Positions 26,530-36,378 of a stretch of DNA of 64,000 bases are shown piece after piece (position 1 is the first letter of the stretch; each line of letters starts with the position of its first letter). This stretch comes from Streptomyces lacrimifluminis (GTDB lineage: Bacteria; Actinomycetota; Actinomycetes; Streptomycetales; Streptomycetaceae): assembly GCF_014646095.1 (NCBI RefSeq), contig NZ_BMMU01000003.1, positions 62,001 through 126,000 of the forward strand, written 5' to 3'. The notes below the pieces were generated by a model that saw only the letters and a program-made list of their open reading frames with translations, ran no database searches and was not told the DNA's origin. The translations under genes were made by a program, and so were the position numbers.

Positions 26530-26600
26530 TTCCAGCCCCTCCGGCGTTTGAGGAGCGGGGGGTCGGGGGCAGCGCCCCCGAGGACGGGTAGGGGAGGCGG
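26530..26600. repeat. Dispersed Streptomyces repeat, type A copy 1
   Basis: A TCCAGCCC-TCCGGCG-TTGAGGA core is followed by a stem (TCGGGGGC 26563-26570, GCCCCCGA 26574-26581) and a GGACGGGTAG-like tail. The same arrangement recurs at 43793-43884. It occupies the gap between the HAD-EEP gene and the amidohydrolase gene and may also act as a terminator. The rest of 26364-26622 shows no gene. Confidence 0.7.
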
Positions 26601-26622
26601 GGGCGGAGGCGGAGGAACGCCT

Positions 26623-28125
26623 CTAGCTCAGCCCGAAGATCGTCAGTACCGCCGCGTGGTCCGAGGGCCAGACATTGTCGGCCACCTCGGGCCACGCCCG
26701 CACCACCCCGTTCACGACCACGCGCGAGTCCAGCACCCTCAACCCCGCCCCCCTGTACAGCACGAAGTCGATCCGGTCCTGCGGCTCCACCCGCCCACTC
26801 CCGTCCTCGTGCTCGACATGAATCGGCGACCAGGTATGACCGGGCTCCCGGACCGCGTCCGGATGCACCTCCCGGTACGAGTCCCTCAATCCCGCCTCCT
26901 CCACCGCCTTCGTCACCGGCCACTCCAACCCCGGCCAGTCCAGATGCGAGGGCGTGTTGAAGTCCCCGGCGAGCACGACGGGCGTGGAGTCGTCGGCGAC
27001 GGAATCCCCGATCCGCCGCAGGATCTCCCGCATCCGCGCCAGCCGCCCGCCTTCGTGGGCGATCACCTCGGACGCCGGAAGCCCGTCGAACCGGACCTCG
27101 TACGGCCCGTACGGCGCACAGTCGAGGTGGGCGCTCCAGACGTCCACCTCCAGCCCGCGGTCCAGCCGGATCCGTACCCCGGTCGCCCCGTAGAAGCCGA
27201 CGTCCGGGTCACCGAGCCGGGCGGTGATCGGATACCGGGTGATGACGCCGAGGTTCGGGCCCGCCTGATGGTGGTGCCAGCCGAGCGCATCGGCCAGTTC
27301 CCGGGCGGAGGTGCCGTTCGTCTCCTGGAGACCGACCACGTCGGCGCCCGTGTCGACGATCACCTTGAGCTGCTTCTCACGGTGGCCGTCCACCTTCGCG
27401 CCCCCGAGCCAGAGGTTCCAGCTCATCACCCGGAGCCGAACGTCGTGAGTGACCATGGCGCCGAGCCGCGCCGCGGTGACTCCGGCCAGGCTGTCCAGTA
27501 CCGTCCGGCCCGGCGCCGCCTCGATCGGCGCGAGCGACGGCACCGCCAGCACCGCGCAGCCCGCCGCGTCGGCCGACGCGACGCCGGTCGCCGTGTCCTC
27601 GACGGCGACACAGGCGGCAGGGTCGACGCCCAGGGCGCGGCAGGCGGCGAGGTACGGGTCGGGGGCCGGCTTGGTGCGTTCGGTGTCGTCGGCGGTCACG
27701 GAGACCGCGAAGCGGGTGGCCCCCAGCGCTTCGAGCACGGTGTCGGCGACGGCCCGGGGGGAGGCGGTCACCAGGGCGGTGGGTATCCCTGCCCGGGCGA
27801 GTTCGTCGAGCAGGTCGAGCGCGCCGGGGCGGGGCACGATGCCGGTGCTGACGCGGGCCGCGAACTCCCGGTGCAGTTCGGCGGCGAGTTGCCCGGCCTC
27901 CACGCCTGTGGCGGCGGCCAGCCAGTCGGCCGTGTGCTCGACGGGCCGGCCGAGCACCTCGGGCTGGTCCGCGACGGTCAGCGGTCTCCCGGCGACCTGC
28001 TCCACCGCCTCCCACCACAGCCGCTCGGTGTCGACGAGCGTGCCGTCCATGTCGAACAGGACAGCTTGGAGCGGGAGTTGGGGCGGGTGGGGGATATGGG
28101 AGGCATGGGGGGCGTGGGGGGTCAC
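26623..28125 (-). CDS. HAD phosphatase-endonuclease/exonuclease/phosphatase (EEP) fusion
   Basis: A single 500-residue frame carries two hydrolase domains. Residues about 20-222 form a HAD domain of the beta-phosphoglucomutase/phosphatase type: FDMDGTLVDTE with D25 and D27, TASPRAV, KPAPDPYLAA and EDTATGV. Residues about 228-500 form an EEP (exonuclease III/DNase I-like) domain: RVMSWNLWLGG, VGLQETNG (E268 metal ligand), LAGDFNTPSHLDW, and the terminal SDHAAVL. An internal ATG (27456) has no Shine-Dalgarno, so fusion is real in the DNA. It ends the ABC importer operon, suggesting phosphoester or phosphodiester breakdown after import. Substrate unknown. Confidence 0.85.
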   Translation of the reverse strand: MTPHAPHASHIPHPPQLPLQAVLFDMDGTLVDTERLWWEAVEQVAGRPLTVADQPEVLGRPVEHTADWLAAATGVEAGQLAAELHREFAARVSTGIVPRPGALDLLDELARAGIPTALVTASPRAVADTVLEALGATRFAVSVTADDTERTKPAPDPYLAACRALGVDPAACVAVEDTATGVASADAAGCAVLAVPSLAPIEAAPGRTVLDSLAGVTAARLGAMVTHDVRLRVMSWNLWLGGAKVDGHREKQLKVIVDTGADVVGLQETNGTSARELADALGWHHHQAGPNLGVITRYPITARLGDPDVGFYGATGVRIRLDRGLEVDVWSAHLDCAPYGPYEVRFDGLPASEVIAHEGGRLARMREILRRIGDSVADDSTPVVLAGDFNTPSHLDWPGLEWPVTKAVEEAGLRDSYREVHPDAVREPGHTWSPIHVEHEDGSGRVEPQDRIDFVLYRGAGLRVLDSRVVVNGVVRAWPEVADNVWPSDHAAVLTIFGLS

Positions 28126-28194
28126 GTTTCTCTCTCTCGCAAACTCACGGAAGACTCACGGAATCCGGCAACGCGGACTCACGCACTCATGGAT

Positions 28195-29262
28195 TCACGG
28201 CCGGTCCGCGCGCCCGGCCACCAGCACCGGCCGCTCCGGCAGCGACACGCGCACGGCGGCACCCGCGCCCAGCGTGGCGGCCTCGTGTGCGGGCACGTCG
28301 GCCTTCACCTCGGTGCCGTCTCCGAGCCGTACGCTGATCCGGGTGACCGCGCCGAGGAACGCCGTGGCGATGACGCGTGCGTCGCCCGCCGCATCCGCGC
28401 CGACCCGGACCGCCTCGGGCCGGACCAGCACATCGACCTCGACGGTGTCGGGCGCCTCGCCGTCGGCCGGTAGCCGCTGTCCGAGCACCTCGACCGAGCC
28501 GCCGGACAGCCGTCCCGGAATCCGGCTCATCGTGCCGACGAACTCGGCGACGAAGGCGGTGGCGGGCCGACCGTACAACTCCGCGGGTGCGGCGCACTGT
28601 TCGAGCCGCCCGGAGTGCATCACGGCGACCCGGTCGGCCATGGACAGGGCCTCCTCCTGATCGTGCGTCACGAACAGGGTGGTGATGCCGAGTTCCTGTT
28701 GCAGTCGCCGGATCTCCTCGCGCAGGTTCAGTCGCACCTTGGCGTCGAGGGCCGACAGCGGTTCGTCGAGGAGCAGCACGCGCGGGCGCAGGGCGAGTGC
28801 GCGGGCCAGGGCGACGCGCTGCTGCTGGCCGCCGGAGAGCTGGTGCGGAAACCGCTCGCCCTTGTCGGCGAGGCCCACCAGGTCCAGCAACTCGGCTGCG
28901 CGGGCCCGCCGTTCGGATGTGCGCACCTTGCGCATCCGCAGTCCGAAGGCCACGTTGTCGAGGGCACTGAGGTGCGGGAAGAGGCTGTACGACTGGAAGA
29001 CCATCCCGGCGTCGCGGCGGTGGGCGGGGACCTGGGTGACGTCCTCCCCGTCGACCAACACCTCCCCGGAATCAGGCTGTTCGAACCCGGCGAGCATGCG
29101 CAGCGCGGTGGTCTTGCCGCAGCCGGACGGGCCGAGCAGCGCGAGCAGCTCCCCCGGGCGCACCGCGAGGTCGAGTCCGTCGAGGGCGACGGTCGGGCCG
29201 AACTCCCGCCGCAGGCCCCGGAATTCGACAGTGGCGGCCTTGTCGAGCGTCATGTGGTTCAT
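28195..29262 (-). CDS. ABC importer ATPase
   Basis: A 355-residue nucleotide-binding subunit with Walker A GPSGCGKTT, Q-loop MVFQSYSLFPHLSALDN, signature LSGGQQQR, Walker B VLLLDEPLSALD and switch His in FVTHDQEEAL, then a TOBE-like regulatory C-terminus (about 240-355). This is the PotA/FbpC/PhnT-type class. Its ATG overlaps the upstream permease stop (ATGA). With two permeases and a lipoprotein it makes a complete importer; the organisation resembles 2-aminoethylphosphonate (PhnSTUV-type) and polyamine or Fe(III) systems. Confidence 0.95.
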   Translation of the reverse strand: MNHMTLDKAATVEFRGLRREFGPTVALDGLDLAVRPGELLALLGPSGCGKTTALRMLAGFEQPDSGEVLVDGEDVTQVPAHRRDAGMVFQSYSLFPHLSALDNVAFGLRMRKVRTSERRARAAELLDLVGLADKGERFPHQLSGGQQQRVALARALALRPRVLLLDEPLSALDAKVRLNLREEIRRLQQELGITTLFVTHDQEEALSMADRVAVMHSGRLEQCAAPAELYGRPATAFVAEFVGTMSRIPGRLSGGSVEVLGQRLPADGEAPDTVEVDVLVRPEAVRVGADAAGDARVIATAFLGAVTRISVRLGDGTEVKADVPAHEAATLGAGAAVRVSLPERPVLVAGRADRP

Positions 29263-30071
29263 CCCTTGGCGGCGGTTCGGGGACGCCCGCCGAGCCCGGC
29301 GAGCGCGAGGAGGAGGGCCCAGGTGACGAGCAGGCTGAGCACGGAGACGGCGACGGACAGCTGGGCCTGCGAGCCGCCGACGCTGTAGATCCACACGGCG
29401 AACGGCTGGAAGCCGAGCAGCTGCGCCACCGTGAACTCGCCCAGCACCAGGGCCAGGGTGAGGAAGGAGGCGTTGAGAATCGCCCCGCGCAGGTTGGGCA
29501 GCACGGCCGTCACCAGTGCCTGTGCCGGGCTCGCACCGCAGCTGCGGGCTGCTTCGACCAGCGTGCGGACGTCGATCGCGCGCAGCCCGGCGTCCAGCGA
29601 CCGGTGAACGAAGGGCAGCGCCATCACCACGTACGCCAGGACGAGGACGACCGGGAAGTCGGGGTTCTGGATGGCGACGAGGGTCTGGAACAGGGGCGTG
29701 CGGGAAAGGTGTTCGGGGCCCCACTTGAGCACCGTGGAGATCCCGGCGACGAACGCGATCGGCGGGACGACCAGCGGCAGCGAGCAGATCACCTCGACGA
29801 CCGGCCGCAGCCGGGGTGCGCCGAGCCGCAGCGCGACCATCGCGGGCACCATCAGGAGCAGGACCACGGCGATGGTGGCGGCGGCCAGTTCGAGGGAGAG
29901 CACCAGGCCGGGCAGGAAGCCGTCGGCGCCGACGATCTGGCCGTAGGCGTCGAAGGTGACGCCCTCGCCCGGTACGTCGACCGTGAAGATCACGGAGGCG
30001 GCGAGCGGGACGAGGAAGTAGACCGCCGCGCCGGTCAGGACCACCCCGCGCCACAGGTTCAGGCGAGCCAT
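29259..30071 (-). CDS. ABC importer permease (second)
   Basis: A 270-residue membrane subunit with about six helices and the EAA-loop region VRTLVEAARSCGASPAQALVTAVLPNLRGAILNA, which contacts the ATPase. It belongs to the PotC/CysW class. The ATG at 30071 lies inside the end of the first permease gene (13-bp overlap), and its own stop overlaps the ATPase start. Tight packing indicates one polycistronic mRNA. Confidence 0.92.
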   Translation of the reverse strand: MARLNLWRGVVLTGAAVYFLVPLAASVIFTVDVPGEGVTFDAYGQIVGADGFLPGLVLSLELAAATIAVVLLLMVPAMVALRLGAPRLRPVVEVICSLPLVVPPIAFVAGISTVLKWGPEHLSRTPLFQTLVAIQNPDFPVVLVLAYVVMALPFVHRSLDAGLRAIDVRTLVEAARSCGASPAQALVTAVLPNLRGAILNASFLTLALVLGEFTVAQLLGFQPFAVWIYSVGGSQAQLSVAVSVLSLLVTWALLLALAGLGGRPRTAAKG

Positions 30072-30955
30072 CGCGCGCTCCTCCGTTGCAGGGGCAGGTA
30101 CACGGCCATGACCAGGCCCGCGATCAGGACCATGTCGAGGCTGAGTGCGAGCGCCACGTTCTCCTGGCCGACGAGCACGTTGCCGGAGATGGCGTCGGCG
30201 ATCTGGAGGGTGACCAGCGGGACCGAACTGCCCACCATGGCCGCGGCCGTGGCGTACGCGGCGAAGGCGCTGCCGAAGAGGAGCACGAACCCGCCGAGCA
30301 GCGAGGGCAGCAGCACGGGCAGGCCGACGTGCCGCCAGTACTGGACGTTGGTGGCCCCGTTGTTCCGCGCGGCCTCGCGCCACTGGGACCGAAGGCCGTC
30401 GAGCGCGGGTGTGATCGTGAGGACCATCAGCGGGATCAGGAAGTAGAGGTAGACGATCACCAGCCCCCAGAAGCTGTACAGGCTCCAGCCCTGGTCCGCG
30501 AGCCCCAAGTGCCTGGTCAGCACACCGGAGTTGCCGAGGGTGGCGACGAAGGCGAAGGCCAGCGGCACCCCGCCGAAGTTGGCGAGCACCCCGGAGGCGG
30601 TGAGCACGGCCTCGCGCAGCGCCCGGAACCGGGAGGTCACCACGGCCTGGGCGAGCAGCAGTCCGAGGACGGTCGCGATGAGCGCCGACACGGCCGACAG
30701 CTTGACGCTGCCGAGCAGGGCGGTGAGATACGCGCCCTGGAGGGAGTCGGTCAGATTGGCCGTGGTGTACGAAGTGGCGCCGGTGGCCTGGTTCTTGACG
30801 GTGAAGGCACCGTTCAGCATGGCCAGGGCGGGCACCCCGAAGGCGACCGCCACGAAGACGAGCAACGGCAGCACGGCGAGCCAGCCGGGGGCGCGACGCC
30901 GCCGCTTCACGGAAGCGGCGGGCGTCACGTCGACCCGTGTGAGGGTGGCGGTCAT
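30059..30955 (-). CDS. ABC importer permease (first)
   Basis: A 298-residue membrane subunit: basic N-terminus (KRRRRAPG), about six helices beginning WLAVLPLLVFVAVAFGVPALAML, and the EAA loop SQWREAARNNGATNVQYWRHVGLPVLLPSLLGG. It is the PotB/CysU-class partner of the second permease. The ATG overlaps the stop of the substrate-binding protein gene (ATGA). Confidence 0.92.
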   Translation of the reverse strand: MTATLTRVDVTPAASVKRRRRAPGWLAVLPLLVFVAVAFGVPALAMLNGAFTVKNQATGATSYTTANLTDSLQGAYLTALLGSVKLSAVSALIATVLGLLLAQAVVTSRFRALREAVLTASGVLANFGGVPLAFAFVATLGNSGVLTRHLGLADQGWSLYSFWGLVIVYLYFLIPLMVLTITPALDGLRSQWREAARNNGATNVQYWRHVGLPVLLPSLLGGFVLLFGSAFAAYATAAAMVGSSVPLVTLQIADAISGNVLVGQENVALALSLDMVLIAGLVMAVYLPLQRRSARWLA

Positions 30956-32103
30956 CCGGAGACGGCCTTGCCCCAGCCCTCGGCCAGCACGGTCTTGGCC
31001 TTGCTCTGCTGCGCCTCGGTGGGGAAGGACGGCGTGCCGGAGACCTTGGGCAGCTTGGCGGCGGCGGCCTTGTCGAGCGTGCCGGCCTTCTCCATGGCGG
31101 GCATCAGGGCCGGGCGGGCGTACCCCTTGAGCCAGAGGTTCTGTCCCTCGGCGCTGTAGAGGTACTCCTGCCACAGCCGGGCGGCGGCGGGGTGCGGGGC
31201 GTCCTTGTTGATGGCCTGGGAGTAGTACTGGGAGAACTCGCCGTCGCTGGGCACGGACACCGTCCAGTCGACGCCCTTGGACTTGAACTCGTCGGCGTAG
31301 CCCGCGTTGAGGTAGTCCCAGTCGATGCTGATCGGCGTCTCGCCCTTCTCGACGGTTGCCGGGCTGGACTCGACGGGCGTGTAGTTGCCGTTCTTCTTCA
31401 GCTTGGCGAAGAAGTCGAGGCCGGGCTGGATGTCGTCGAAGGAGCCGCCGCTGGCGAGGGAGGCCGCCCATACGCCGCCGAAGGCCGAACCGGACTTGGT
31501 GGGGTTGCCGTTGAGGGCGACCTGACCCTTGTACTGGGGCTTCAGCAGATCGGCGAAGGAGGTGGGACAGGTCTTCACCCGCTTGGCGTCGCATCCGATG
31601 GAGATGTAGCCGCCGTAGTCGTTGAACCAGCGCCCCTCCGGGTCCTTCTGCCCCTCGGGTATGTCGGCGAAGGAAGCGACCTTGTAGGGCGCGAGCAACC
31701 CCTGCTGGGCGGCACTCAGCGCGAACGAACTGCCCAGGTCGAGGACGTCGGGTGCCCGGTCCTGCCCCTTGCGGGAGGTGACGGCGTTGATCTCGTCCTG
31801 ACTTGCCCCGTCGGGGTTCTCGACCTCGATCTTGATGCCGTACTTCTTCTGGAATCCGTCGATCAGGGCGCCGTAGTTGGCCCAGTCGCGGGGCAGCGCG
31901 ATGGCGTGGAGGGTGCCCTCCTCCTTGGCGGCGGTGACCAGTTGGGCCATGCCGCCGAAGTCGGCGGCGGAGGTCGCGGTGGCCGCGCTCCTGCCGTTCG
32001 CGGTGGTCGACGTGTCGTCGGGGGCCGCGCCGCAGGCGCTCAGGGCGAGCGCGGCGACGACGGCGAGGGCGCCACCGCGGACGGCTGTTCTCGGCAGGGA
32101 CAC
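30952..32103 (-). CDS. ABC importer substrate-binding lipoprotein
   Basis: About 383 residues with a lipoprotein signal (AVRGGALAVVAALALSACG; lipobox LSAC, Cys about residue 25) and a periplasmic-binding-protein type 2 domain. Segments such as IKIEVENPDGASQDEINAV, APDVLDLGSSFALSA and ISIDWDYLNAGYADEF resemble Fe(III)/polyamine/2-aminoethylphosphonate binders. The GTG at 32103 has GGAGAG at proper spacing; a GTG at 32109 is close. First gene of the importer operon, divergent from a GntR regulator. Ligand not determined. Confidence 0.9.
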   Translation of the reverse strand: MSLPRTAVRGGALAVVAALALSACGAAPDDTSTTANGRSAATATSAADFGGMAQLVTAAKEEGTLHAIALPRDWANYGALIDGFQKKYGIKIEVENPDGASQDEINAVTSRKGQDRAPDVLDLGSSFALSAAQQGLLAPYKVASFADIPEGQKDPEGRWFNDYGGYISIGCDAKRVKTCPTSFADLLKPQYKGQVALNGNPTKSGSAFGGVWAASLASGGSFDDIQPGLDFFAKLKKNGNYTPVESSPATVEKGETPISIDWDYLNAGYADEFKSKGVDWTVSVPSDGEFSQYYSQAINKDAPHPAAARLWQEYLYSAEGQNLWLKGYARPALMPAMEKAGTLDKAAAAKLPKVSGTPSFPTEAQQSKAKTVLAEGWGKAVSG

Positions 32104-32149
32104 GATCACGGTCTCTCCAGGGGTGCGCACGAGGGGTGAGTAGTGCGAG

Positions 32150-32167
32150 AACTTGTCTGAACAAGTT
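32150..32167. promoter_or_regulatory. Palindromic operator candidate for the GntR regulator
   Basis: AACTTGT (32150-32156), CTGA, ACAAGTT (32161-32167): a perfect 7-bp inverted repeat, 47 bp upstream of the importer start codon. The form resembles operators of HutC-type GntR proteins. It probably controls the ABC operon. Confidence 0.65.
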
Positions 32168-32286
32168 GGCCTCAGTACGCCCTCCTCCGGTATCACGCTC
32201 GTAAACACTGGCGAAACGCTGACCGCTGATTCCCTGCACAATCCGGCTGTGCCTGGACGGCTCGCGGATGTCGACTAGGCTGCTCA

Positions 32287-32300
32287 CGCTGTGCACAGCG
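32287..32300. promoter_or_regulatory. Second perfect palindrome before the GntR gene
   Basis: CGCTGTGCACAGCG is a perfect 14-bp palindrome ending 19 bp before the GntR start codon. Its position suits autoregulation, though its sequence differs from the palindrome at 32150. Confidence 0.45.
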
Positions 32301-32319
32301 ATGAACCCGGAGGGGAAGC

Positions 32320-33060
32320 ATGACGGCGCGACACGAGGAGATCGCCGACGAGCTGCGCCGGGCGATCGACCGCGAGCAGTACACGGTCGGCAGCCGTCTG
32401 CCTGCGGAAACGGAACTCGCCGCCCATTACGGCGTGGCCCGCGGCACGATCCGCCAGGCGGTGGCGGCCCTGACGGCCGAGGGCCTGATCGGCTCCCGCC
32501 AGGGCGCCCGCCGGGTGGTCCTGGCCAGCCGGCGCAGCCAGACCTTCGAGGAGCTGCGCAGCTTCGCCCAGTGGGCCCGCGCGATGGGCCGCGAGGCGAC
32601 GGGCCAGGTGGTGCACCAGGAGTACCGCCCGGCGACGGCGGAGGACGCGATCCGCCTCCAACTCCATGAGAAGGAACGGGTGTTGCACGTCCTACGCCTA
32701 CGCGGCCTGGACGGCGAACCGGTCCTCCTGGAGCGCACGGTCTACGCCGGCTGGATCGCCCCGTCCGTGGAACGCATCGAGCCGGACTGCCCCTCAGTCA
32801 CCCAACGCCTCTTCGAGGACACGGGGTTGGTCTTCGCATACGGCGAACACGTCATCGACGCGGTGGCGGCCGGCGCCCAGGACTCCGAACTCCTCGGCAT
32901 CCGCCGCACGAGCCCTCTCCTACGCGTCCGCCGCGTGACAACGACGAGGGAAGGCCGCCCGGTCGAATGGTCCGACGACCGCTACCGAGGCGACGCGGTG
33001 AGCTTCAGCGTCCACAACTCGATCGCGAACAACGCCCTGGCGAGAAAGACAACAGAGTAG
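32320..33060 (+). CDS. GntR/HutC family regulator
   Basis: A 246-residue regulator with an N-terminal GntR winged helix (EEIADELRRAIDREQYTVGSRLPAETELAAHYGVARGTIRQAVAALTAEGLI) and a C-terminal UTRA effector domain (VLHVLRLRGLDGEPVLLERTVYAG, RRTSPLLRVRRVTTTREGRPVEWSDDRYRGD). UTRA domains bind small sugars, amino sugars or phosphonates. AGGGGAAGC is upstream of the ATG. It is divergent from the importer operon and is the likely repressor of it. Confidence 0.93.
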   Translation: MTARHEEIADELRRAIDREQYTVGSRLPAETELAAHYGVARGTIRQAVAALTAEGLIGSRQGARRVVLASRRSQTFEELRSFAQWARAMGREATGQVVHQEYRPATAEDAIRLQLHEKERVLHVLRLRGLDGEPVLLERTVYAGWIAPSVERIEPDCPSVTQRLFEDTGLVFAYGEHVIDAVAAGAQDSELLGIRRTSPLLRVRRVTTTREGRPVEWSDDRYRGDAVSFSVHNSIANNALARKTTE

Positions 33061-33096
33061 GGCAACTTGTAACGGGCGCTGCGGAGTTGCCGGAAA

Positions 33097-33136
33097 GGGG
33101 CGCGGGGAACTGTGCGACAAGCCACAACGAACCCGC
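33097..33136 (+). repeat. Dispersed Streptomyces repeat, type B copy 1
   Basis: A 40-bp block (GGGGCGCGGGGAACTG, then GCGACAAGCCACA) that recurs in reverse at 38275-38314. It fills the gap between the convergent GntR and AsnC genes and is followed by a short CCCGCA tandem run (to about 33153). Confidence 0.7.
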
Positions 33137-33173
33137 ACCCGCACCCGCACCCGCCGAAATCCCAAGAACCCAC

Positions 33174-33626
33174 CTACGTAGGCGACCCGGAAGAAAACCT
33201 CCGCAGCAACGGAGACAGCACCAGCACGGACTTCGTCCGCTCGACGAACGGCTCCCCCGCGATACGCTCAAGCACCCGCTCGAAGTGCCGCATGTCAGAG
33301 GCGAAAACCTGCACCACCGCATCCGCCTCCCCCGTCACGGTGGACGCGGCCACCACCTCCTGATACCGCTCCAGCCCCCGCTGGATCGTCTCCGGCGAGG
33401 TGTTCCGCCGGCAGTAGATCTCGACGAACCCCTCCGTCTCCCACCCCAGCGCCGCCGGGTCCACCCGCACGGTGAACCCGGTGATCGCCCCGCTCGCCCG
33501 TAGCCGGTCCACCCGCCGCTTCACGGCCGGCGCGGACAGCCCGACCAGCTGCCCGATGTCCGCGTAGGAGCGACGCGCGTCCTCGGCAAGGGCGTGCACG
33601 ATACGTTCGTCGAGATCGTTCAGCAC
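33174..33626 (-). CDS. Lrp/AsnC family regulator
   Basis: A 150-residue protein: N-terminal helix-turn-helix (LNDLDERIVHALAEDARRSYADIGQLVGLSAPAVKRRVDRLRASGAI) and a C-terminal RAM/ACT-like ligand domain (EGFVEIYCRRNTSPETIQRGLERYQEV...TGEADAVVQVFASDMRHFERVLERI). It probably senses an amino acid or related metabolite. The ATG is 7 bp after the guaB1 stop, so it is very likely co-transcribed with that gene. Confidence 0.93.
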   Translation of the reverse strand: MLNDLDERIVHALAEDARRSYADIGQLVGLSAPAVKRRVDRLRASGAITGFTVRVDPAALGWETEGFVEIYCRRNTSPETIQRGLERYQEVVAASTVTGEADAVVQVFASDMRHFERVLERIAGEPFVERTKSVLVLSPLLRRFSSGSPT

Positions 33627-33633
33627 CGTCGGG

Positions 33634-35283
<1,650 letters not shown>

Positions 35284-35700
35284 TCAGGCGAGCACCATCA
35301 CCACCGCCAGACCCGTCTCCGTCTCCCGCCAGCTCGCGGCGGCGTCGGCGAAGATCTCCTGGAGCGTGTTCCACTCCTCGGGCCGGGCCGCCGCGTACAC
35401 CTGCCAGTTCCGGACGAGCAGGAGCCGGCCTCGGCTCGCGGGCCACCATGCCAGGTCACCGAGACAGTCCGCCAGGGCATCCCAGTTCGAGCCGAAGTGG
35501 TCCGGGAACCGCATCGCGGTGGCGCAGGCCGTCATCAGCCCGGCCTTGTCCGACACGTCGGTGAGGTCGAGGTCGGCGCTCTCCCAGCCCGCCTCGCGGG
35601 CGGCTACGAGTGCGTGCTCCGCCGGGAGCGCGGCGGGCCAGGACAGGACACCGGCGGGCGCGCGGCCGGCGAACACCGGAGCGAGCGGGTGGTCGGTCAT
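35284..35700 (-). CDS. Barstar family protein
   Basis: A 138-residue protein with the barstar core: LDLTDVSDKAGLMTACATAMRFPDHFGSNWDALADCLGDLAW. Barstars bind and inhibit barnase-like ribonucleases through this helix. No ribonuclease gene lies next to it in this window, so it may guard against a distant or foreign toxin or be a stand-alone regulator. Bases 35077-35283 between it and guaB1 hold no visible gene. Confidence 0.85.
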   Translation of the reverse strand: MTDHPLAPVFAGRAPAGVLSWPAALPAEHALVAAREAGWESADLDLTDVSDKAGLMTACATAMRFPDHFGSNWDALADCLGDLAWWPASRGRLLLVRNWQVYAAARPEEWNTLQEIFADAAASWRETETGLAVVMVLA

Positions 35701-35772
35701 CTCAGCACCGCCGTGAGGAGTCGCGAAGGATCGAAGTGATCATCGCTGTAGTAGATCCCACCGCCCCACCCC

Positions 35773-36300
35773 ATGACAACGACGACCCGGGCGGGAACGT
35801 GGGCGCGCCGCCCGCTTCGACGTCCAGCCGTTCACCCGTCCCCCCTCGACAACGACTACCTCGACGGCGTCGACACCTCGGTGAAACCGCTGCGGCCGGC
35901 CGGTGCGCGAAGCGGGTACGGCGGACCGCTGGTCGAACCGGTCCGGCCCGCCGACGACGACCGGGTCAGCGAGCTGATCGGGTTCGCGGTGGCGATCGCC
36001 GGCCCGCTGGTCGGCTTCGACGGCGTCCTCACCACCGGCCTCCCCCTGCTGACCGCGCTGGTCAGCGTCATCGGCGGTCTGGCCTGCCCCGAGCTCGGCC
36101 TGCACTGGCACTGGCACTGGCGGTGAGCGTGCTCATCGACGTGACGGTCGTACGGCTGCTGCTGCTCGTGCCGGCGGTCACGACGGTGCTTGGCGAACAC
36201 GCCTGGCGGACGCCCGGCCCGCTCGACCGGACCCTGCCCCATGTGGCCCCGGAGGCCGACGAGCACGACTCAGGGCCTGCGACCATCCACGTGAGCATCG
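35773..36300 (+). pseudogene. Decayed MMPL/RND transporter remnant
   Basis: Two plus-strand frames carry separate pieces of an MMPL protein. Up to the stop at 36124-36126, one frame has a DDRVSELIGFAVAIAGPLVGF...TTGLPLLTALVSVIGGLA stretch like the first transmembrane block. From about 36100 a second frame has AVSVLIDVTVVRLLLLVPAV...WRTPGPLDR, which matches the conserved C-terminal end (usually LIDATVVR-LLVPA). The middle of the protein is missing and the frames do not join. It looks like an internally deleted, frameshifted gene. The whole 35701-36326 gap holds nothing else. Confidence 0.6.
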
Positions 36301-36326
36301 CCCCGAACAGGGTGAGGGAACAGAAC

Positions 36327-36358
36327 GGTGCCCGGGCCCCGAAGGGAGCCCGGGCACC
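36327..36358 (-). terminator. Terminator after the SorC-family gene
   Basis: A perfect 11-bp stem, GGTGCCCGGGC (36327-36337) and GCCCGGGCACC (36348-36358), with a 10-nt loop, 20 bp past the SorC stop codon on the minus strand. Confidence 0.75.
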
Positions 36359-36378
36359 GCCCGCATCCTCACAACCCG

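Noticed and set aside
26623..28125. Two separate genes or a frameshift at the HAD-EEP junction
   Set aside because: The frame is continuous, both domains are intact, and the internal ATG at 27456 lacks a ribosome-binding site.
33132..33153. CRISPR-like or satellite array from the CCCGCA run
   Set aside because: Only about four 6-bp units without spacers; it is simple-sequence DNA next to the type B repeat.
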